DNA of 64,000 nt from SAR324 cluster bacterium (GTDB taxonomy: Bacteria; SAR324; NAC60-12): NCBI GenBank assembly GCA_028281495.1, contig JANQJU010000001.1, positions 1-64,000 of the forward strand, written 5' to 3'. Of this stretch, positions 44,573-52,888 are shown one piece after another. The position numbers and the translations under genes were made by a program. How positions within the stretch are numbered: the stretch's first letter is position 1; every line of letters starts with the position of its first letter. The notes under the pieces were generated by a model. That model did no database searches. It was given only the letters and a program-made list of their open reading frames with translations, and was not told where the DNA came from.

Positions 44573-45468
44573 TTGAGATACGCTCGCATTTGTTCCAGTC
44601 CGCCTTCTCGAAACGCACCATCTGTGAGCACCCGCTGTGTGAGAAAATTTTCTTTCACTTCCACATTGAGAGCAAGTCTCTCGGTAACCAAAGTACTCAT
44701 GCGCTTGGTTTGTAGGTTGTTGACGCTGATATAACGAGCCACCCAAATATCATTGACTTGCTCGACCTTTCGAAGCGTCACACGTTTGGAACGTTTTCCT
44801 TGGCGATCATACAAGATCGATTTCAACACCAGTAAACGTTCTTTGTCGACCCAAAGAATGCTCTTGCTATAATTGCTTTTGCGAGCACGAGCTGGTGTCG
44901 GTACCGACTCGATCACCCAGGTATCCCGCTTTTGATAGGTTTCGCTCTTGAGGAGCTTATATGTGTACTCCTCCAATTGGCGCCTTTCCAAATCTTCATA
45001 CCCAAACTCTGAGCCGAAAAAGCTGCCTTCTGTGGGTTCGTTGTCATCTCCAGAAACGATTCGCTTCACCTTTCCAAAAGCTGACAAATACATCCATTGA
45101 TCGGTATCGCGTCCATCCTCGTCATAGTCATATTGCAAGAAACCGATCCCTCGCTCCACCGGAGGCTCTAGAATTAGGGAAACCGATTTGGTGTCTTTTT
45201 CCCGAGGTCCAACGTCTTTACGAACGGATTCCATGACTTTCACCCGGGGGGATTCTGCACAAACCAGCTTTTTTCCTTTTTTGGCGTAGCGGCAAGTGGA
45301 AAGTTTTTGCAAAGAAACTTCGGTGGTTCCATCATCGCGGTCCAACACTTGTTTCATAATGGCCTTGGCATCTTGTGCTTGCCCCGTGAAGGGCACCACA
45401 GCGATCCCCAAGACCAACACCAGTGTTCCCAACAACATTACTATTCTCATCACTCTGTCTTTTTTCAT
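44569..45468 (-). CDS. LolA-like outer-membrane lipoprotein-sorting family protein
   Basis: 299 residues with a signal peptide ending near GQAQ. The body matches the LolA-like family often annotated as outer membrane lipoprotein-sorting protein: IMKQVLDRDDG, SVSLILEPPVERGIGFLQYD, DQWMYLSAFGKVKRIVSGD, GSFFGSEFGYEDLE, and ILWVDKERLLVLKSILYD. These proteins form a half-barrel that holds lipid and typically lie beside COG1033 RND exporters, as here. It sits 42 bp downstream of the RND gene and overlaps the barrel gene by 4 nt. A periplasmic lipid or lipoprotein shuttle between the two is likely. Confidence 0.88.
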   Translation of the reverse strand: MKKDRVMRIVMLLGTLVLVLGIAVVPFTGQAQDAKAIMKQVLDRDDGTTEVSLQKLSTCRYAKKGKKLVCAESPRVKVMESVRKDVGPREKDTKSVSLILEPPVERGIGFLQYDYDEDGRDTDQWMYLSAFGKVKRIVSGDDNEPTEGSFFGSEFGYEDLERRQLEEYTYKLLKSETYQKRDTWVIESVPTPARARKSNYSKSILWVDKERLLVLKSILYDRQGKRSKRVTLRKVEQVNDIWVARYISVNNLQTKRMSTLVTERLALNVEVKENFLTQRVLTDGAFREGGLEQMRAYLK

Positions 45469-45510
45469 AAGTCCTCTTAACTGGGGGTGGCTGATAATGA
45501 AGGGGCCTGC

Positions 45511-48114
45511 TCAAGCAGCTTGAGGCGAAGGTTCCCTAGCTAGTTCTGCTTTTCGAAATCGGGCTTGAAACAACATACACATGGCAGGCAACAACAACAG
45601 ATCGGCTATCACGGCGACTGAAATCGCGATGGCACTCAAGATACCAAAATTACGCAATCCCAAATGCGTCGACATGATGAACACACAAAATCCTATGGAC
45701 AGGATGATTGAAGTGAACACAATAGCCTGTCCCGCCTCCCGAAACGAATGGACAATAGCCTGTTGAATATTGCCATGCTTCAACATTTCAGCACGATAGT
45801 GGGTGAGAAAGTGGATGGTGTCGTCCACTGCAATACCAATGATGATGGGGGCAATGAGGAGGGTGTCAGTGTCCAATGCGATATCAAGATAGCCCATGAT
45901 CCCGAACACGCTAATGATTGGAAAAAGGTTGGGAAACACAGCGATGAACCCAACTCGTTTCGAACCGAAAACAATGAGCAGAAGCAGTGAAATCACAGCC
46001 AATGCTAAACCGAAACTTTGGATCTGTGACCAGCTGATATAATCAAGCAATTGAACCATCAGTGCAAAGCCTCCTGTAATACTGATGTCCAATTGTGGAT
46101 ATTCGTTACGTAAGGGGGCAAAAGCTTGGTCAATATAGGCACGTAATTCTTCAACGATATCGACATAGATGGCGGATCCCTCATTGCGTAATCTCACCGT
46201 GATTCGCGACTGGCTATAGTCATCGGAAACCAGTTCACGGCGGTCACTCGGATTGGCATTGTTGAAAAGGAACAAAGTTTGATCCAGCACATGCGGATCT
46301 TGTGGAATGATATACATTTCAGGACGTCCTTCGTTCAACGCTTTGTAGGAATCCTTTGTGACGTTAACTAAGGAATAAGTATCCAGCACCAAATCAGGAT
46401 ACTTGCTCTCAAGGTATTCTTGCACTCCTTCAATTGTGTTAAGCACTTTGGGGTTTTTCAAGGCATCGGCTTTTCCTGCATCAAATAAAATCTCCATATT
46501 CTGAGTACCACTCATGTATTCATCGACCAGCAAATAGGTTTGTCGTAACGGAGTGGACTCAGGAATGATCTCAACTAAATTAGAATCGACTCGAATCTTG
46601 GAAGCACCATACACAAGCACCACTCCCAACACGGCAAACACCAGAACCGTTGCAAGCGGGGCAGCATAACTGACATGTTCAATGCGTTGGAGGAGGCGTT
46701 GAATCAGGTGAGGTTTTCGGTTACTTGTCTGCACTTTCTTCCCGGGTTTCTTGGCCACCGGCGACCACAAGTCCAACATAACAGGTAGCCAAAACACGGT
46801 GAAAAAATAAGCGAAGAACACGCCCAAAGAGGCAAAAATCCCGAAGTTACGAATCGGAACGATGGGCACAAAGACCAATGCCAACAGTCCGATTGCAGTT
46901 GTGACACTGGTCAACGTACAAGCTAACGCAGACTTCCGAAATACAGACCTCATTGCCGTTGCATGGTCTTGGCCTTGATTACGAAAGTAGAGATAGCCCG
47001 AAAGAATATGAACCGTATCGGCCACACCCACCGCCAATATCAAAAAGATAATGATGTTGATCATAAACGTCATCGTGACTCCCGTCCAACCGACCAAACC
47101 GACTATCCAAACCAAAGAGAAAATGACGACAAGAACGCTCCAGACTACAGCACTTAAAGCACGAAACAGAATCCCCATCACCACGGCAATCAGGAGCAAT
47201 GATGCTAACGTGACCATCATCATTTCTCCCATGATGATTTCACCAAAAAAACTCATCACTTCAGGTTGCCCCACAGGATGAAAAATCAAAGCATCTTGAT
47301 ATTCTGGCTTCTCCAGGATGGCTCGAACTTCCTTCATAAACGCAATGTAGTCGGGCATACCTGCCTTTTGAAACTGAGCGACCTCTGGCGATTCCGAGTC
47401 AACCGCCACGGTTTCTTCCATATCAATCAATCCTTCTTCATCGTCAAAAAATTCTTCTTCATCATCGAGCGCTGCGGCAGCGTCGGTCCCGATTTCACCT
47501 TCTGAATTGGGAACAACCAATTCTTCCAATAGTGCTGCGTTGAAATCGGTCCGAATGACAATTCCTCCATATTGGTAGTTTTTAGAAAAGTAGGTCAGCA
47601 GATAATCAGGGTGGGCCACTGCTTGTTGACGAAGCGCTTCCCGAGCTTCTGTGCTTTGGGGAAGGTCTTCACCAATAAACTGACGTGAGATGAGAGCATC
47701 CTCATTGGCTTCCGTGTAAGAAACGCTCAAAATGGTATCGACTTCTTTGATATGATCCAGGGCGGAGGACTCCCCCTCTTTCAATGCAAACCGATAGTTT
47801 TCCAATTCATTTTGGATACCTTGTACCGCTTTAAGAGCAGCATCGGAAAAAATGTCACCGTCTTTCGATTCGTAAACAATAAACAAATTTTCGTCGCTGC
47901 CAAACATGGTGCGAAAGCGGTCATACGCTTGTTTAACGGGATCTTCTTCACGAAAATAGGCTTCCAACGACATGTCGATTTGAAAGCGTGTCACTCCTGC
48001 ACCGATGAGGATTGTTAGTCCAATAAATAATGCCCAAACTTTGACACGGTGCTTGCGAGAAAAGTCCGGTAGTTGTTCAAAAAATACGTTGAGTCGGTTT
48101 AATAAAACTTGCAT
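45511..48114 (-). CDS. RND-superfamily exporter, COG1033/MMPL-like
   Basis: 867 residues, twelve helices in two sets of six, each with a large periplasmic loop. Typical segments: MTFMINIIIFLILAVGVADTVHIL in helix 4 of the first half (with its Asp) and LIAPIIIGIAVDDTIHFLTHY in helix 10 (Asp pair), which carry protons. The C-terminal half has IAVFPNLFPIISVFGIMG and LSIGFCVFIMS. An acidic insert lies in the first periplasmic loop (residues about 205-243), including DDEEEFFDDEEG and LIDMEETVAVDSES. This group exports lipids, hopanoids or hydrophobic compounds. It heads the operon, with GAGGGAGCC before the ATG, downstream of a TetR operator-like dyad. Confidence 0.92.
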   Translation of the reverse strand: MQVLLNRLNVFFEQLPDFSRKHRVKVWALFIGLTILIGAGVTRFQIDMSLEAYFREEDPVKQAYDRFRTMFGSDENLFIVYESKDGDIFSDAALKAVQGIQNELENYRFALKEGESSALDHIKEVDTILSVSYTEANEDALISRQFIGEDLPQSTEAREALRQQAVAHPDYLLTYFSKNYQYGGIVIRTDFNAALLEELVVPNSEGEIGTDAAAALDDEEEFFDDEEGLIDMEETVAVDSESPEVAQFQKAGMPDYIAFMKEVRAILEKPEYQDALIFHPVGQPEVMSFFGEIIMGEMMMVTLASLLLIAVVMGILFRALSAVVWSVLVVIFSLVWIVGLVGWTGVTMTFMINIIIFLILAVGVADTVHILSGYLYFRNQGQDHATAMRSVFRKSALACTLTSVTTAIGLLALVFVPIVPIRNFGIFASLGVFFAYFFTVFWLPVMLDLWSPVAKKPGKKVQTSNRKPHLIQRLLQRIEHVSYAAPLATVLVFAVLGVVLVYGASKIRVDSNLVEIIPESTPLRQTYLLVDEYMSGTQNMEILFDAGKADALKNPKVLNTIEGVQEYLESKYPDLVLDTYSLVNVTKDSYKALNEGRPEMYIIPQDPHVLDQTLFLFNNANPSDRRELVSDDYSQSRITVRLRNEGSAIYVDIVEELRAYIDQAFAPLRNEYPQLDISITGGFALMVQLLDYISWSQIQSFGLALAVISLLLLIVFGSKRVGFIAVFPNLFPIISVFGIMGYLDIALDTDTLLIAPIIIGIAVDDTIHFLTHYRAEMLKHGNIQQAIVHSFREAGQAIVFTSIILSIGFCVFIMSTHLGLRNFGILSAIAISVAVIADLLLLPAMCMLFQARFRKAELAREPSPQAA

Positions 48115-48133
48115 GGCTCCCTCATTTTTTAAA

Positions 48134-48152
48134 TGACTGACCTTTCGGTCAA
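48134..48152 (-). promoter_or_regulatory. TetR-type operator candidate upstream of the RND operon
   Basis: On the reverse strand the site reads TTGACCGAAAGGTCAGTCA, an imperfect dyad of GACC and GGTC halves. It shares the pattern TTGACCGA-NN-GGT-NN-GTCA with the dyad at 48937-48964 upstream of the TetR gene. It lies 20 bp before the RND start codon, where bound repressor would block transcription initiation or elongation. Confidence 0.6.
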
Positions 48153-48217
48153 TTTAGAAATACTAGAAAGTCCGATTTCTCCATAAAAGTACTAAATCTT
48201 TTAAGCTAGGAACGCGA

Positions 48218-48805
48218 TCACGTTGCTAATCCCTGTAACCATAGATCAATCGCAAGTTCAACATTAGCGGCAATTGAAAAATTTTCCTGTATTATCCACT
48301 GCAAGATTTGGCCGTCCAAAAGTGCCAAAACAGCCGAAGACAATGCTAAAGAATCGACGGGTTTGAACACCCCCAACTGAATCCCTTCATCAATGAATGA
48401 GGCCACAGTTTCGAGTTGTTGCTTGCAGGCTTTTCGTGATTCTTCCAATTGCATTTCACGTAGATCAGAAGTCTTAAAGTCCAGCATCAGTTGAATTATT
48501 TCATGACAGTCTTCCATGCCCTCCACTACCCCCAAAGCAAACTGCTTGAGTTTTTCTCTCGGGTCTTCAATCGCTTCCAAACGTCGAGCAACAGAAGCTT
48601 CTAAAGTCATCATCATGTCCTTTTTTGCATCCATGAAAATGGCTTCTTTACTGTCATAATACTCATAGATTGTGCCTTTCCCAACACCAGCGGCTAGGGC
48701 AATATCTGCCATTTTGGTTTGAACCACACCATGCTTCGCAAAAGTCCGCATGGCCGCCCCTAAAATTTCTTTGCGCTTCGCCTCTTTGTCGACAATCTTC
48801 GGCAC
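48218..48805 (-). CDS. TetR/AcrR-family repressor
   Basis: 195 residues. The N-terminal DNA-binding domain is typical: EILGAAMRTFAKHGVVQTKM, then the helix-turn-helix IALAAGVGKGTIYEYYDSKEAIF. The all-helical C-terminal ligand domain ends in WLQGLAT. It lies directly upstream of the RND operon on the same strand, 103 bp away. Matching inverted repeats occur before both genes. It most likely represses the exporter and itself, releasing on binding an exported lipophilic compound. Confidence 0.92.
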   Translation of the reverse strand: MPKIVDKEAKRKEILGAAMRTFAKHGVVQTKMADIALAAGVGKGTIYEYYDSKEAIFMDAKKDMMMTLEASVARRLEAIEDPREKLKQFALGVVEGMEDCHEIIQLMLDFKTSDLREMQLEESRKACKQQLETVASFIDEGIQLGVFKPVDSLALSSAVLALLDGQILQWIIQENFSIAANVELAIDLWLQGLAT

Positions 48806-48936
48806 GCATCCTCCTCATTCTTGCTCATTCACCAACACCCTTTAATAGTATTGCAAACCAGTTGCTCTCCATACAAAACGGTACCTGTGAATGTCACTAT
48901 GAAAACAATCAATGTCCTCGATTCAGTACCGATTTT

Positions 48937-48964
48937 AATTTTGACCGACTGGTTGGTCAAAATT
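48937..48964 (-). promoter_or_regulatory. TetR-type operator candidate upstream of the TetR gene
   Basis: A perfect 10-bp inverted repeat, AATTTTGACC and GGTCAAAATT, flanks the 8-bp spacer GACTGGTT. The core TTGACCGACTGGTTGGTCAA matches the dyad at 48134-48152. It is 132 bp upstream of the TetR start. GGTCAA half-sites recur at about 48985 and 49005, within or beside the end of ldcA. The classic TetR-family arrangement makes autoregulation likely. Confidence 0.65.
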
Positions 48965-48996
48965 AATCCAATTGAATCGACGGGTCAAGATATTTA

Positions 48997-49917
48997 TCAT
49001 TCGGTCAAAAAACGAATTGTGTTCGATTCGGTGTCAATTTCTACGGTTCGTCCTAAGGGGAGCGTCAGACTATAATCTCCATGCCCTGAAGGCACCCCAT
49101 ACACCACTGGAAACGAATCGTGTTGGAAAAAGTCGCTGAGGATGGCCCACAGCCAATCGTCATCCCCTAAGCAACCAACCATCTCGGCAAAAACCACCCC
49201 TTGCACTTGATCCAGCTTACCTGCGTTACGGAGGTGAGTGAGCATGCGGTCGATCCGGAATGGAGCTTCATTCACGTCTTCAAGGAACAATATTTTTCCA
49301 ACGGTATCAATTTCGTAAAACGTTCCTAAAGAAGTCACCACCAAAGAAAGGCACCCTCCCGTGAGAAGGCCTTGTGCACGTCCTGGAATCAGAGTTTTTA
49401 TCGAAATTTCAGGAGTATAGTGCGTGGTGAACAAACAATCATATAGCGACTGATGCGCCTGATGCCTTTGGGGATGGTGCAGAAATGTCGAACTGGCCAA
49501 ACAAGGTCCATGATAGACAACCATCTGACACACGTGTTGCAGATACAAAAGCAAACTGGTGACATCGCTCAATCCCACCACAGGTTTGGAATGCTGTGCA
49601 ATGGCCGAATGATCAAGATGAGGCAACATACGAGCAGCCCCATAGCCTCCCCGAGTGACAAATAGGGCGGAAATTTCAGGATTTGTATATAAATCCTGGA
49701 ATTGTTCGGCTCGATGTTCATCGTTCCCGGCTAGATAAAAATGTCGATAATCATGTCCCGGTTGCAGCCAGACTTCGAGGCCCCAATTTTCCAGAATTGC
49801 AATGGCTTGTTGGACTAAATTTTCATTTCCTTTGACCTGAGGACTGCATGGTGCCACTAACCCCACTTTCTGGCCTTTCTTGATAATCTTATGTCGGTCA
49901 AACCGATTCCTTTGCAT
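48997..49917 (-). CDS. ldcA: LD-carboxypeptidase, S66 family (LdcA)
   Basis: 306 residues from the ATG at 49917, with AAAGGA 9-14 nt upstream; the frame begins at a TTG at 49935. The S66 catalytic triad is visible: nucleophile Ser in VGLSDVTSLLLYL, Glu in FLEDVNEAPFRIDRM, and His in GVPSGHGDYSLTLPLG. The N-terminus has VGLVAPCSP and FVTRGGYGAARML. LdcA removes the terminal D-Ala from the murein tetrapeptide in the cytoplasm during peptidoglycan recycling. It lies upstream of the TetR gene on the same strand with 191 bp between them. Confidence 0.92.
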   Translation of the reverse strand: MQRNRFDRHKIIKKGQKVGLVAPCSPQVKGNENLVQQAIAILENWGLEVWLQPGHDYRHFYLAGNDEHRAEQFQDLYTNPEISALFVTRGGYGAARMLPHLDHSAIAQHSKPVVGLSDVTSLLLYLQHVCQMVVYHGPCLASSTFLHHPQRHQAHQSLYDCLFTTHYTPEISIKTLIPGRAQGLLTGGCLSLVVTSLGTFYEIDTVGKILFLEDVNEAPFRIDRMLTHLRNAGKLDQVQGVVFAEMVGCLGDDDWLWAILSDFFQHDSFPVVYGVPSGHGDYSLTLPLGRTVEIDTESNTIRFLTE

Positions 49918-49925
49918 CTGGATTT

Positions 49926-50018
49926 CCTTTCTCAAATCGACAAGTTTCCGTTAAAAAAATTCCCCTACGCTTGGCGAGACCTTAGACACATACTGGCGGC
50001 CTTTCTCAAATTGACAAG
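49926..50018. repeat. Direct repeat, two 19-bp copies
   Basis: CCTTTCTCAAATCGACAAG (49926-49944) and CCTTTCTCAAATTGACAAG (50000-50018) match at 18 of 19 positions, 74 bp apart. They lie between the divergent ldcA and metallo-hydrolase genes, and the first copy covers the ldcA ribosome site. They could be regulator half-sites or a small duplication. Confidence 0.4.
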
Positions 50019-50114
50019 CCCCAGAATTGGATCTAGTTTATTTTTACTTTTTTAATATTTGTCTTCCTTACTTTTGAATACAGATTATTTTTCATCTTCT
50101 GTCTCTAACGTCTT

Positions 50115-51101
50115 ATGCAAGTCTTTCCATTGCCCATGCCCACCGGATATCGACACGACCCGTCGGTGTGCATTTACCTGGCACAAACGGATCACCATAC
50201 CTATTTGATCGACACTTCCACTCATTTCGCAAATCATGCCGAAGTGCTGCGAGACAAGCTGAGAGAACGAGGGGTCGATTCAATAGACCGCTTATTGCTC
50301 ACTCATTTTCATTCAGACCATAGTGGAAATGCAGGGGTGGTGAAGCAATGGTTCCCCGAAGCCCAAATTGTAATCCATCATCAGGGGGCCGACCGCCTAA
50401 GAAAAGGTTCTGACCGTTGGTACGGGGAGAAAGAACCCCAAATACGTCGCTTTTTTAGGAGGTATGGAAAGCCACGTCGGGATGACGAACCGGTGTTTCC
50501 TTCTTGGAACCGAGGTGAACATCCAGTCACCTTACCTGCGGAACCTGATGTGCTGATGACAGAAGAAACTGTTTTGGATGACGAAGTCGAGGTGATTTTC
50601 ACTCCGGGGCATTCCATGGATCACATATGTTACGGAATTCATGGTCATTTTTTTGGAGGGGATACCGTGTTGACGTTCATTCCGGGCCTTGAAGACTTGT
50701 GGGCGGGTTATGAAAACACCTGTGAAGCCCTGCTCCAAACTGCAAAACGACTTAACACGGTTTCCGAACGTTATCCCCATGTGCATGCGTTTCATCGAGA
50801 CGACTTACCCTCGTTAGCTGCTTGGTATGGAAAGCTGATTGTACCTAAGATGGTAAAAAAGTATCACCAACTAATTACTGTGCTTGACCCCAAGCAACCC
50901 AAGACATTGCACCAGGTCATGGAGAAAGTTTATCCGCAATGGCCCGGGCACTATATCTATTTAAGCCAATTCATGGGACTGTTAGAATTCCTGGTCCAAG
51001 AGCGGCAGATCCAGTGCCACGAAACAGAAGATGGAGCCTGGAATTTCACGCTCCCCTCTTCTCAACCAGATGCCGATTTCATGACGAATTATTTATTATG
51101 A
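50115..51101 (+). CDS. Metallo-beta-lactamase-fold hydrolase
   Basis: 328 residues. The zinc-binding signature is clear: LLLTHFHSDHSGNAG (HxHxDH), FTPGHSMDHICY (third His), and FFGGDTVL (bridging Asp). The C-terminal part has YPHVHAFHRDD and a helical region (LHQVMEKVYPQW). This is the glyoxalase-II/RNase Z-like superfamily, acting as a general hydrolase. The C-terminal helical extension resembles the lactamase-like enzymes LACTB2. It is followed 13 bp later by a CheY-like gene. The substrate is unknown. Confidence 0.87.
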   Translation: MQVFPLPMPTGYRHDPSVCIYLAQTDHHTYLIDTSTHFANHAEVLRDKLRERGVDSIDRLLLTHFHSDHSGNAGVVKQWFPEAQIVIHHQGADRLRKGSDRWYGEKEPQIRRFFRRYGKPRRDDEPVFPSWNRGEHPVTLPAEPDVLMTEETVLDDEVEVIFTPGHSMDHICYGIHGHFFGGDTVLTFIPGLEDLWAGYENTCEALLQTAKRLNTVSERYPHVHAFHRDDLPSLAAWYGKLIVPKMVKKYHQLITVLDPKQPKTLHQVMEKVYPQWPGHYIYLSQFMGLLEFLVQERQIQCHETEDGAWNFTLPSSQPDADFMTNYLL

Positions 51102-51114
51102 TCCATGAGGACCA

Positions 51115-51543
51115 ATGGCATTTAGCAAAGACATACACATCCTGGTGGTTGAAGATCAGCGCCCCATGCGAAAGATCTTTAAAAACCTCTTGTATCAACT
51201 GGGGTTCTGCAACATCAGCGAAGCATTGAACGGGCGACATGCAATGGAAATTTTGGAATTGCATATCGAAGTACGCCCTGTAGATCTTGTAATCGCAGAT
51301 TGGAATATGCCGGATATGAGTGGCATTGATTTGCTATATGAAGTTCGGTGCGATCCGGAGTTTTTGGATATGCCATTTTTGATGGTGACCGCCGAGTCGA
51401 ATCCACGACATGTGAAGGAAGCCGTAGCAGCAGGCGTGAATGAGTACTTAATCAAACCGTTTGATGCAAAAAAGTTGGAGAAAAAAATCCATCGAATCTT
51501 CGCGAAGCTTCAAAGCCAACAGCCCGAACGCCCTCTCCCTTGA
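51115..51543 (+). CDS. CheY-like single-domain response regulator
   Basis: 142 residues, a receiver only. Acid pair in VVEDQRPMR (Glu13, Asp14), phospho-acceptor Asp62 in IADWNMPDMSG, Thr in MVTAES, and Lys in YLIKPFD. The WNMPDMSG and TAE segments match chemotaxis-type CheY closely. It may serve a flagellar motor or act as a phosphorelay sink. A GAGGA site precedes it at 51105-51109. It is 13 bp after the metallo-hydrolase gene. No other chemotaxis genes are seen. Confidence 0.92.
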   Translation: MAFSKDIHILVVEDQRPMRKIFKNLLYQLGFCNISEALNGRHAMEILELHIEVRPVDLVIADWNMPDMSGIDLLYEVRCDPEFLDMPFLMVTAESNPRHVKEAVAAGVNEYLIKPFDAKKLEKKIHRIFAKLQSQQPERPLP

Positions 51544-51615
51544 GATTCAATTGTTGGTATGCTATCCCTGAAATCCTGACTAAGCTAATAAGTTTTTTAC
51601 AAAAATCCTTCTAAC

Positions 51616-52101
51616 ATGAATGAGAAGAAACGAATGAGAGCTCCGCGATTAAGTTGGAAAACCGAAATACACGACACGGATATTCTGCTAACCTTGGATG
51701 GTATTATCGACGAAAATTTTCACTACGATGAGTTGATAGCAAAGCTCCCTACCGAAAACCGTCAACCCTTGCGAGTGAACCTGAAAGGTATCAAACGGAT
51801 CAACTCAATGGGAATTCGACAGTGGTACTATTTTGTTAAAAATTTGGAATGGCCTACTCCGGTCCTCTTAGAAGAATGTTCTTCCGTGTTTACGGATTTT
51901 CTTTCCAACACCAAGGAAATGTCTCAAGGCTGCCAAGTGAAATCAATCTATATGGCAGTTTGGTGTCCCGAATGCGAAGATGATTTTGATGTTCGCATTG
52001 ATCTCGATGAGAATTTAGATCTAGACCAAGGATATTTGTGCCCCAATGGCTCCGACTACTACAAACCGGAGAAATGGCGTTTAGAAGTTCTGATGAAGTA
52101 A
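51616..52101 (+). CDS. STAS-like protein with a C-terminal CxxC segment
   Basis: 161 residues. The first 105 resemble a STAS domain: ILLTLDGIIDENFHYDEL, LRVNLKGIKRINSMGIRQWYYFVKNL, with Ser in INSMGI at the phosphorylation position of anti-anti-sigma factors. The C-terminus has a Cys pair (WCPECEDDF) and another Cys (YLCPNG), suggesting a small zinc site. It overlaps the deacetylase start by 1 nt (TAATG), so the two are coupled. It could be the target of the anti-sigma-like ATPase at 36054-36992. Confidence 0.7.
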   Translation: MNEKKRMRAPRLSWKTEIHDTDILLTLDGIIDENFHYDELIAKLPTENRQPLRVNLKGIKRINSMGIRQWYYFVKNLEWPTPVLLEECSSVFTDFLSNTKEMSQGCQVKSIYMAVWCPECEDDFDVRIDLDENLDLDQGYLCPNGSDYYKPEKWRLEVLMK

Positions 52102-52868
52102 TGGCTTTCCCTCCTTTAGGATCTCCCCTCCTCATCTTGATGTACCATCATGTTGCCTCTCCCCCACCTTCCGCTAAGGTTCGGGGGTTATATATCACTC
52201 CCACCCAATTGGATTGGCAGGTTCGCCAACTCAAACAGGCCGGCTTCAAATTTGTCAACTTTCGTATCCTTGCTGAACGGCAAATGGCCTCCAGAAAACA
52301 GGAGCCTTCCTCTCCTGAAGTCATTCTGACCTTCGACGACGGCTATACCAACAATTACCACAGTGCCTTCCCAATTTTTCAACGCCATCAAATCACCGCC
52401 ACGATCTATCCGGTTGTCGGGTCTATCGGAAAACACCAAGTGATCTGGGAAGAAAACGATGCCCAGACGCCTGTTGACTTGATGAACTCTGAACAAATTC
52501 AGGAGATGCATGATGCTGGTATCGAGTTTGGATCCCATTTTTGGGATCACATTCACGCCGACCGCCAAGATGCAGCAACCATCAAAACTCAATTGACGCA
52601 GTCCAAAACCGAACTGGAACGCATCATAGGAGTCCCTGTCGTATCTGTTGCTTACCCTTATGGTGCTTACAACCAGACCGTTCTCGATGCCGCTGCACAA
52701 GTCGGTTATAGTTACGGGGTGACCACCGTTTCAGGTTGGAATGGGAAGGAAACGTCTTGTGTTGAACTTCGTCGTTTTTCGGTTACTGGCAACAAATGGT
52801 ACCACCCATTGCAGTTCAAACGGCGATTGCGGAAAGAATTTTTGGCAGGATTTTCGCGTTTCAATTAA
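52101..52868 (+). CDS. Polysaccharide deacetylase (NodB homology domain)
   Basis: 255 residues from the ATG at 52101 inside TAATG; the open frame from 52038 lies over the STAS gene. NodB motifs: MYHHVAS near the start, VILTFDDGYTNN (catalytic base and metal Asp), GSHFWDHIHAD (metal histidines of HxxxH), SVAYPYGAYN, and the late LRRFSV region. These CE4 enzymes deacetylate acetylated hexosamine polymers such as peptidoglycan, poly-GlcNAc or chitin. No signal peptide is visible. Coupling to the STAS-like gene suggests regulated synthesis. Confidence 0.9.
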   Translation: MAFPPLGSPLLILMYHHVASPPPSAKVRGLYITPTQLDWQVRQLKQAGFKFVNFRILAERQMASRKQEPSSPEVILTFDDGYTNNYHSAFPIFQRHQITATIYPVVGSIGKHQVIWEENDAQTPVDLMNSEQIQEMHDAGIEFGSHFWDHIHADRQDAATIKTQLTQSKTELERIIGVPVVSVAYPYGAYNQTVLDAAAQVGYSYGVTTVSGWNGKETSCVELRRFSVTGNKWYHPLQFKRRLRKEFLAGFSRFN

Positions 52869-52888
52869 TTGCATTTTGTTTTTCGAGA

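Noticed and set aside
44573..44746. N-terminal extension of the barrel protein frame
   Set aside because: It overlaps the LolA-like gene. The ATG at 44572 gives a proper signal peptide and an ATGA overlap.
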